The notes below the pieces were generated by a model, which searched no databases, had not been told where the DNA came from, and was given only the letters and a program-made list of their open reading frames with translations. 20,030 nt of DNA from an uncultured Asticcacaulis sp. (lineage in GTDB: Bacteria > Pseudomonadota > Alphaproteobacteria > Caulobacterales > Caulobacteraceae): contig CAMLLA010000021.1 of assembly GCA_946480525.1 (NCBI GenBank), positions 1-20,030 of the forward strand, in the 5' to 3' direction. A program made the position numbers and the translations under genes. Positions 13,749 to 20,030 of this stretch are shown in pieces; position 1 is the stretch's first letter; the number at the start of each line of letters is the position of its first letter.

Positions 13749-14465
13749 ATGAATGATACCCCTGACGAACCTGAGCGCCGTCGTATGGTGAAGCCGCCCG
13801 CTGCCGGGAAAGGCTCCGGCCGCGGTATTGGCCACACGGCGCTGAAGACAGCCTATAAGCGCACGACGTCGCAGCAGAAGTGGCTGGAGCGACAATTGAA
13901 CGATCCTTACGTGGCCCAGGCCAAGGCCGAGGGTTGGCGGTCGCGCGCCGCCTTCAAGTTGATGGAGATCGACGACCGCTTTCATCTGATCAAGCGCGGC
14001 GTGCGCGTGGTCGACCTGGGCTGTGCGCCGGGCGGCTGGGTGCAGGTGGCGCTGAAGCGCGGCGCTGCCTTTGTCGCCGGTGTCGACCTTCTGCCGGTCG
14101 ACCCAATTCCCGGCGCCGAACTGCTCGAGGCCGATTTCACCGACCCGGCGGTCAGCGTCCGCCTGATGGAGGTGATGCACGGCAAGCCCGACCTGGTGCT
14201 GTCCGACCTTGCGCACAATACCGTCGGCCACAAGCAGACCGACCACCTGAAGATCATGGGACTGCTGGAGCTGGCGTCAGAATTCGCCATGAACAACCTG
14301 AAACCCGGCGGCGCCTATGTCGCCAAGGCTTTCCAGGGCGGCGAGACCGAAGTCCTGCTGCGCACGCTCAAGGTCCGCTTCGACAGCGTCAAGCACTTCA
14401 AGCCGAAATCGAGCCGCGCGGATTCTTCCGAAATCTACATTGTTGCGACGGGCTATAAAGGCTAG
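13749..14465 (+). CDS. rlmE: 23S rRNA (uridine-2'-O)-methyltransferase RlmE (FtsJ/RrmJ)
   Basis: RlmE methylates the 2'-O of U2552 in 23S rRNA (E. coli numbering), aiding 50S assembly. The 238-residue protein has the FtsJ domain after a basic N-terminal extension of about 40 residues (RRRMVKPPAAGKGSGRG). The SAM-binding motif is VVDLGCAPGGWVQVAL (about 88-102). The K-D-K-E catalytic tetrad is visible as Lys70 (SRAAFK), Asp153 (LSDLAHN), Lys193 (YVAKAF) and Glu228 (SSEIYIVATG). A second ATG at 13785 is possible, but 13749 keeps the basic extension. The frame is open much further upstream only as antisense of the lipoprotein gene. Confidence 0.95.
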   Translation: MNDTPDEPERRRMVKPPAAGKGSGRGIGHTALKTAYKRTTSQQKWLERQLNDPYVAQAKAEGWRSRAAFKLMEIDDRFHLIKRGVRVVDLGCAPGGWVQVALKRGAAFVAGVDLLPVDPIPGAELLEADFTDPAVSVRLMEVMHGKPDLVLSDLAHNTVGHKQTDHLKIMGLLELASEFAMNNLKPGGAYVAKAFQGGETEVLLRTLKVRFDSVKHFKPKSSRADSSEIYIVATGYKG

Positions 14466-14497
14466 TCTGTACACGCATAAGGTGGGGCGAATACAGC

Positions 14498-15655
14498 ATG
14501 ACAGCAGAGGTTCAGCCGGTTTCGTCGGCGCAATACGTCACCCTGACCCCGGGTGAGCCCGCGCCCTGGTTTCATCAGAAGACCATGGCCAACCCGACCT
14601 ACGCGTTTCATTCCGTAGGGGGGCGTTATATCGTGCTGGGCTTCATCCAGACGGCTTCGGATGAGCTCGGGAGGCAGGCCTTTGACGCGATCATGGCCAA
14701 CCAGGGTGTATTCGACGACAACAGGGCCTGCTTTTTCGGCGTAAGCGTCGATCCTGCCGATGAGGCCCGTCTCGTCGACTCCACCGTGGGAATCCGTTTT
14801 TTCCGTGACTACGATGCCCGTGTGTCGCGGCTTTACGGCGCGCTGCCGCGGGACCCGTCGGTTAGTCAGCAGCAGCTGCGCCGCTTCTGGCTGGTGCTCG
14901 ATCCGACGCTGCGCATCATGGCGCTTTATCCGATGGTCGCCGACGGCAAGATCGTTACTGACGTCTTCGACTTTGTTCGCCGCTTGCCGCCTCCCGGCCT
15001 GTTCGCCGGCGTCGAGCTGCAGGCGCCGATCCTGTACCTGCCGAATGTCTTCGATCCGCAGCTTTGCCAGGACCTGATCAAGCTATACGACACGCACGGC
15101 GGCGACTTCAGCGGCTTCATGCGCGAGCAGGACGGCATCACCGTCGGCGTCCGGGATCCAAGTTTCAAGAGCCGCAGCGACTATACCCTGACCGAAAAGG
15201 ACAAGGACATGATGGCGCGCACGCAAGCCGCGGTCATTCGCCGCGTCGTGCCGGAGATCAAGAAGGTCCACCAGTTCGCGGTCACGCGCATGGAACGCTA
15301 CATCGTCGGCTGCTACACTGCGGAAGAGGGCGGGCACTTCCGCGCCCATCGCGACAATACGACGGCCGGCACAGCGCACCGGCGCTTCGCCGTGTCGATC
15401 AATCTCAATGACGATTTCGAAGGCGGCACACTCAGCTTCCCTGAATACGGACAGCGTCAGTACAAGCCGCCTGCAGGCGCGGCTGTCGTTTTCTCATGTT
15501 CGCTGCTCCACGCCGTTGCGCCTGTAACCCGCGGCAATCGGTATGCCTTCCTGCCGTTCCTCTATGACGATGCGGCGGCGAACCTGCGCCAGGCCAATCT
15601 GCACAAGCTGTCGACTGACGCCCCGCTGGACCTGCGCGCCAAGGTCGTCGAGTAA
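14498..15655 (+). CDS. Redoxin-like / 2OG-Fe(II) dioxygenase fusion protein
   Basis: The 385-residue protein has two regions. Residues about 15-165 look like a peroxiredoxin/redoxin (thioredoxin) fold: TLTPGEPAPWF, YIVLGFIQTASDELGRQAF, FFGVSVDPADEAR, FWLVLDPTLRIMA. The peroxidatic Cys expected after the PxxxT loop is missing, so it is probably not a peroxidase. Residues about 175-360 are a prolyl-4-hydroxylase-type double-stranded beta-helix. Iron ligands are His284 and Asp286 (HFRAHRD) and His338 (LLHAVAPV), and Arg348 is the likely 2-oxoglutarate anchor. The substrate is unknown. There is no signal peptide or membrane segment. GGTGGGG lies upstream of the start. It follows rlmE by 32 bp and may share its transcript. 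Confidence 0.85.
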   Translation: MTAEVQPVSSAQYVTLTPGEPAPWFHQKTMANPTYAFHSVGGRYIVLGFIQTASDELGRQAFDAIMANQGVFDDNRACFFGVSVDPADEARLVDSTVGIRFFRDYDARVSRLYGALPRDPSVSQQQLRRFWLVLDPTLRIMALYPMVADGKIVTDVFDFVRRLPPPGLFAGVELQAPILYLPNVFDPQLCQDLIKLYDTHGGDFSGFMREQDGITVGVRDPSFKSRSDYTLTEKDKDMMARTQAAVIRRVVPEIKKVHQFAVTRMERYIVGCYTAEEGGHFRAHRDNTTAGTAHRRFAVSINLNDDFEGGTLSFPEYGQRQYKPPAGAAVVFSCSLLHAVAPVTRGNRYAFLPFLYDDAAANLRQANLHKLSTDAPLDLRAKVVE

Positions 15656-15693
15656 CGCCGCCCCCGCGATTCACGGAATATCTGTAACAATAA

Positions 15694-17220
<1,527 letters not shown>

Positions 17221-17222
17221 AG

Positions 17223-17621
17223 ATGACGCAGGAGCTGACGATTCTGGTGTATGCGGCGGTGCTGGGCCTCATCACGGTTCTTTTGCCGCCGGTCGTCGAC
17301 GGCGCCGCAGGAGGCCAGCGCTACTTCAACTGGAATGCCGGGGCACGCGACAAGCCGTTCGAGGTTAATCCGGTTGCGGATCGTTTAAGGCGTGCTTTCA
17401 GCAATTTTATGGAAACATTTGTTTTCTTTGCTGTTGTTGTTATCGCTTTGGCGTTTTCCAGTAAATCGTCCGACCTATCCGTAAACGGTGCCTGGCTATA
17501 TCTTGGCGCCCGCGTCCTGTATGTGCCGTGCTACGCCTTCGGCATCAAATACGTCCGTTCTGCCGTATGGGCCGTTGCGCTCGCCGGCATCCTCATGTGT
17601 CTTTTTACGCTTCTGACCTGA
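17223..17621 (+). CDS. MAPEG-family membrane protein
   Basis: The 132-residue protein appears to have four transmembrane helices (about 4-26, 58-80, 88-105, 112-131). RRAFSNFMETFVFFA and YLGARVLYVPCYAFGIKYVRS are characteristic of bacterial MAPEG proteins (membrane-associated proteins in eicosanoid and glutathione metabolism). Bacterial members are mostly uncharacterised; some bind glutathione. It starts 2 bp after the guaB stop, and the following gene starts one base after its stop, so it is embedded in the guaB-guaA transcript. Any functional link to purine synthesis is unproven. Confidence 0.85.
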   Translation: MTQELTILVYAAVLGLITVLLPPVVDGAAGGQRYFNWNAGARDKPFEVNPVADRLRRAFSNFMETFVFFAVVVIALAFSSKSSDLSVNGAWLYLGARVLYVPCYAFGIKYVRSAVWAVALAGILMCLFTLLT

Positions 17622-17622
17622 T

Positions 17623-18981
17623 ATGACCCCAGCCGCCCGCCTTCAAGCCGCCGCCGATATTCTCGACCAGATGGCCGGGACGCGCGCAGCGGCAGAAACG
17701 GTTCTGAAAACCTGGGGGCAGAAACACCGCTTTGCCGGTTCCAAGGATCGTCGCGCCATCGCCGACCGGGTCTATGGTTGCCTGCGCGCCAAGGCGCGGC
17801 TGTTGTGGGCCATGCAGGCCGATGAAAAGAAGCCCGGAGCCGGGCGCGCCATGGTCCTGGCCTCGCTGGCCCTGATTGACGGCCTGACCTTGCCCGAGAT
17901 CGAAGACCTGTTTTCCGGGGCCGGCTATGGACCATCGCCGCTGACGGATGCCGAGCGCGAGCGTCTCTCAGCCGGTGAGGGTGAGGCGCCGCAGTGGGTA
18001 ACGACCGGCCTGCCGGAATTTGTCGTCAGCCGCTTCCAGCAGCAGTTCGGCGACGACTGGGCCGCCGAAGCGACGGAGCTGATGACGCCCCGCGCGCCGA
18101 TCGATCTGCGTGTCAACGGCGGCAAGGCAACGCGCGATGAGATGATCGAGGCTTTGAAGAATGAGGGTTTAAGGCCTGAGCCCGCTCCGCTTTCTCTCTT
18201 TGGTATCCGTCTGCCGTCCGAGCCGCCGCCCAATCTGGCCAAGCTCGATATCTATCAGTCCGGTCGCATCGAAATCCAGGACGAGGGCTCGCAGCTGGCG
18301 GCCTTTATTGCCGGCGCTGGGCTTCTGCCGGGCGCGCCCAAGGTGGTCGATTTCTGCGCCGGTGGTGGCGGCAAGACCCTGGCGCTTGTGCAGATGATGG
18401 CCAATGAATCGAAAGAACTCGTGGGGGAAATCTACGCCTGCGACGTCGTCGAAAAGCGCCTCAAGGCCATCGAGCCGCGCTTGCAGCGGGCAGGGGCGAC
18501 CGCCCACCTGATCCACTTCTTCGACCCGGAAGACGATGCGCAGCTCGAAATCCTGAAGGGGGCCGACCTTGTGCTGGTCGATGCGCCGTGCTCGGGCTCG
18601 GGCACCTGGCGCCGCCATCCGGAAGAGGCGCATCGTCTCAACGAAGGCGAGGTCGAGCGCCTGCACAGCTTGCAAACCCATATCCTCAACCGCGCCGCCC
18701 TGTGCGTGAAGCCGGGCGGGCGGCTGGTCTATGTCACCTGCTCGGTCCTGGACGACGAAAACGCGGCGACGGCCGATGCCTTCGAGGCGGCCAATCCCAG
18801 CTTCGACGCCCTGCCGATCCACGAGCTGGTCGACGCGGCCAAAGGACTGTTTATCGATACAAAAGGCGCGGCGGGCCTTGTGAAACACGCCAAAACGGGT
18901 CACAGGCTGCGCCTCACCCCGCATACCACGCAAACCGACGGCTTCTTCATCGCCGCCTATACGAGGACGCAAATTACGTGA
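17623..18981 (+). CDS. RsmB/NOP-family rRNA (cytosine-C5) methyltransferase
   Basis: The 452-residue protein transfers a methyl group from S-adenosylmethionine to C5 of a cytosine in RNA; 16S C967 is the RsmB target, and the exact position here is inferred. An all-helical, NusB-like N-terminal region (about 1-150) is followed by the Rossmann methyltransferase domain. The SAM motif is [15 protein letters not shown] (from residue 241). Motif IV is [15 protein letters not shown] with Cys323 (product release), and motif VI is [11 protein letters not shown] with the nucleophile Cys373. These match RsmB positions closely. It starts one base after the MAPEG stop, and its TGA overlaps the guaA GTG start by four bases (GTGA). 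Confidence 0.92.
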   Translation: MTPAARLQAAADILDQMAGTRAAAETVLKTWGQKHRFAGSKDRRAIADRVYGCLRAKARLLWAMQADEKKPGAGRAMVLASLALIDGLTLPEIEDLFSGAGYGPSPLTDAERERLSAGEGEAPQWVTTGLPEFVVSRFQQQFGDDWAAEATELMTPRAPIDLRVNGGKATRDEMIEALKNEGLRPEPAPLSLFGIRLPSEPPPNLAKLDIYQSGRIEIQDEGSQLAAFIAGAGLLPGAPKVVDFCAGGGGKTLALVQMMANESKELVGEIYACDVVEKRLKAIEPRLQRAGATAHLIHFFDPEDDAQLEILKGADLVLVDAPCSGSGTWRRHPEEAHRLNEGEVERLHSLQTHILNRAALCVKPGGRLVYVTCSVLDDENAATADAFEAANPSFDALPIHELVDAAKGLFIDTKGAAGLVKHAKTGHRLRLTPHTTQTDGFFIAAYTRTQIT

Positions 18982-20030
18982 GTGTAAAGCCCCACGAAAC
19001 CCTTCTGATTATCGACTTCGGTTCCCAGGTCACGCAACTGATCGCCCGCCGGGTGCGCGAATGCGGCGTCTATTGTGAAATCCACCCTTTCACCAAGGCC
19101 GGTGACGCGCTCGATAGTCTGCGGCCGAAGGCGGTTATCCTGTCGGGTTCACCGCACAGCGTCGTCGAAGCGGGGCCGAGCGTGGATGCCAGGCTGTTCG
19201 AGATGAATTTGCCTGTGTTTGGCATATGTTATGGCGAACAGCTGATGTGTGACCTTCTCGGCGGGAAGGTCGAAAGCGGTCATCATCGCGAGTTCGGCCG
19301 CGCCGAGATCGAAGTCGTTCGCGAAAGCCCGATCTTCAAGGGCCTGGACCGTCATGAGACGGTCTGGATGAGCCACGGCGACCGCGTCACCGCCATCCCG
19401 GAAGGCTTCGAAGTCATCGCCGTCTCCGAAGGTGCGCCCTATGCCGCTATCGCCGACGAGACGCGCAAATTCTACGCCGTTCAGTTCCATCCGGAAGTCG
19501 TGCACACCGTGCGCGGCACCGACATGATCCGCAACTTCCTGTTCGAAATCGCCGGCTTTACCGGCGACTGGTCGATGGCCTCCTTCCGCCAGGAAATGGT
19601 CGCGAAGATCAAGGCGCAGGTGGGCACTGGCAAGGTGATCTGCGGCCTGTCGGGCGGGGTCGATTCCTCGGTCGCCGCCGTCCTGATCCACGAAGCGATC
19701 GGTGAGCAGCTGACCTGCGTCTTTGTCGACACCGGCCTGCTGCGCAAGAACGAGGGCGAACAGGTGGTTTCCCTCTTTAGAGATCACTATAATATTCCGC
19801 TCGTACATGTTCAGGCACAAGACCTTTTCCTGGGCGAACTGAAGGGAATTTCCGATCCGGAAATCAAGCGCAAGACCATTGGCAAGCTGTTCATCGATGT
19901 CTTTGACGCCGAAGCTGCCAAGATCGAAGGCGCCGAATTCCTGGCCCAGGGCACCCTTTATCCCGACGTGGTTGAAAGCGTATCGCCGTCGGGCGGTCCG
20001 TCGGCGGTCATCAAGTCGCACCACAATGTC
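18978..20030 (+). CDS. guaA: GMP synthase (glutamine-hydrolysing), 3'-truncated by the window edge
   Basis: GuaA aminates XMP to GMP using glutamine and ATP. Translation most likely begins at GTG 18978, overlapping the previous stop as GTGA; no in-frame ATG occurs before the conserved [17 protein letters not shown]. The class I glutamine amidotransferase domain shows the nucleophile Cys84 ([10 protein letters not shown]) and the His171/Glu173 pair (QFHPEV). The ATP-pyrophosphatase domain begins with the P-loop [12 protein letters not shown], followed by the [10 protein letters not shown] and the [12 protein letters not shown] segment. The window holds 351 codons; about 170 more are expected downstream, including the dimerisation domain. 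Confidence 0.97.
   Translation, partial: MSVKPHETLLIIDFGSQVTQLIARRVRECGVYCEIHPFTKAGDALDSLRPKAVILSGSPHSVVEAGPSVDARLFEMNLPVFGICYGEQLMCDLLGGKVESGHHREFGRAEIEVVRESPIFKGLDRHETVWMSHGDRVTAIPEGFEVIAVSEGAPYAAIADETRKFYAVQFHPEVVHTVRGTDMIRNFLFEIAGFTGDWSMASFRQEMVAKIKAQVGTGKVICGLSGGVDSSVAAVLIHEAIGEQLTCVFVDTGLLRKNEGEQVVSLFRDHYNIPLVHVQAQDLFLGELKGISDPEIKRKTIGKLFIDVFDAEAAKIEGAEFLAQGTLYPDVVESVSPSGGPSAVIKSHHNV

Noticed and set aside
19149..20024. 291-residue minus-strand open frame over guaA
   Set aside because: It is antisense to the clearly conserved amidotransferase and ATP-pyrophosphatase domains of GMP synthase.

Overview
The window (about 60% G+C by eye, 20 kb) is ordinary chromosomal DNA from an alphaproteobacterium. 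The gene neighbourhoods (gyrA-coaD-cyclophilin; cyclophilin-queA-tgt; guaB-MAPEG-rRNA methyltransferase-guaA) and the protein sequences suggest Caulobacterales, perhaps an Asticcacaulis-like species. That placement is inferred from remembered family resemblance, not from a search.

Layout. 1-3242 (+): the C-terminal part of gyrA, then coaD and an exported cyclophilin, closed by a strong UUCG-loop terminator. 3214-4452 (-): a Ppx/GppA phosphatase convergent with the cyclophilin. 4751-5140 (+): hspQ with its terminator. 5186-5262 (-): tRNA-Lys(UUU). 5465-6169 (+): an unrecognised lipoprotein. 6171-6312: three consecutive palindromes, the last a bidirectional terminator. 6311-7423 (-): tgt. 7473-8689 (+): an ArsR regulator with a striking operator/promoter, an SRPBCC (AHSA1-type) protein and a DUF1801 protein in one operon. 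8681-9100: a 420-bp imperfect inverted-repeat element with no convincing gene. 9121-10275 (+): a class I aminotransferase. 10253-12828 (-): queA, two tandem paralogous small proteins of possible STAS-like fold, and cytoplasmic cyclophilin ppiB with its own terminator. 12904-13639 (-): two tandem paralogous six-cysteine lipoproteins. 13749-14465 (+): rlmE. 14498-15655 (+): a redoxin/2OG-Fe(II) dioxygenase fusion. 15763 to the end (+): guaB, a MAPEG membrane protein, an RsmB-like methyltransferase and guaA, tightly packed and partly overlapping, with guaA running off the window.

How the genes fit together. Two themes are clear. One is RNA modification: Tgt and QueA both act in queuosine synthesis on tRNA, RlmE modifies 23S rRNA, and the RsmB-like enzyme is an rRNA m5C methyltransferase. 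The other is GMP synthesis: GuaB makes XMP and GuaA makes GMP. Cyclophilin, queA and tgt look like a once-contiguous minus-strand series, now separated by a plus-strand block (ArsR operon, inverted-repeat element, aminotransferase) and by the tandem STAS-like pair. No phage genes, transposase, CRISPR array or defence system is visible. The most unusual features are the 420-bp inverted-repeat element, the palindrome cluster before tgt, the apparent loss of the Tgt zinc cysteines, the Cys-less redoxin/dioxygenase fusion and the two tandem gene duplications.
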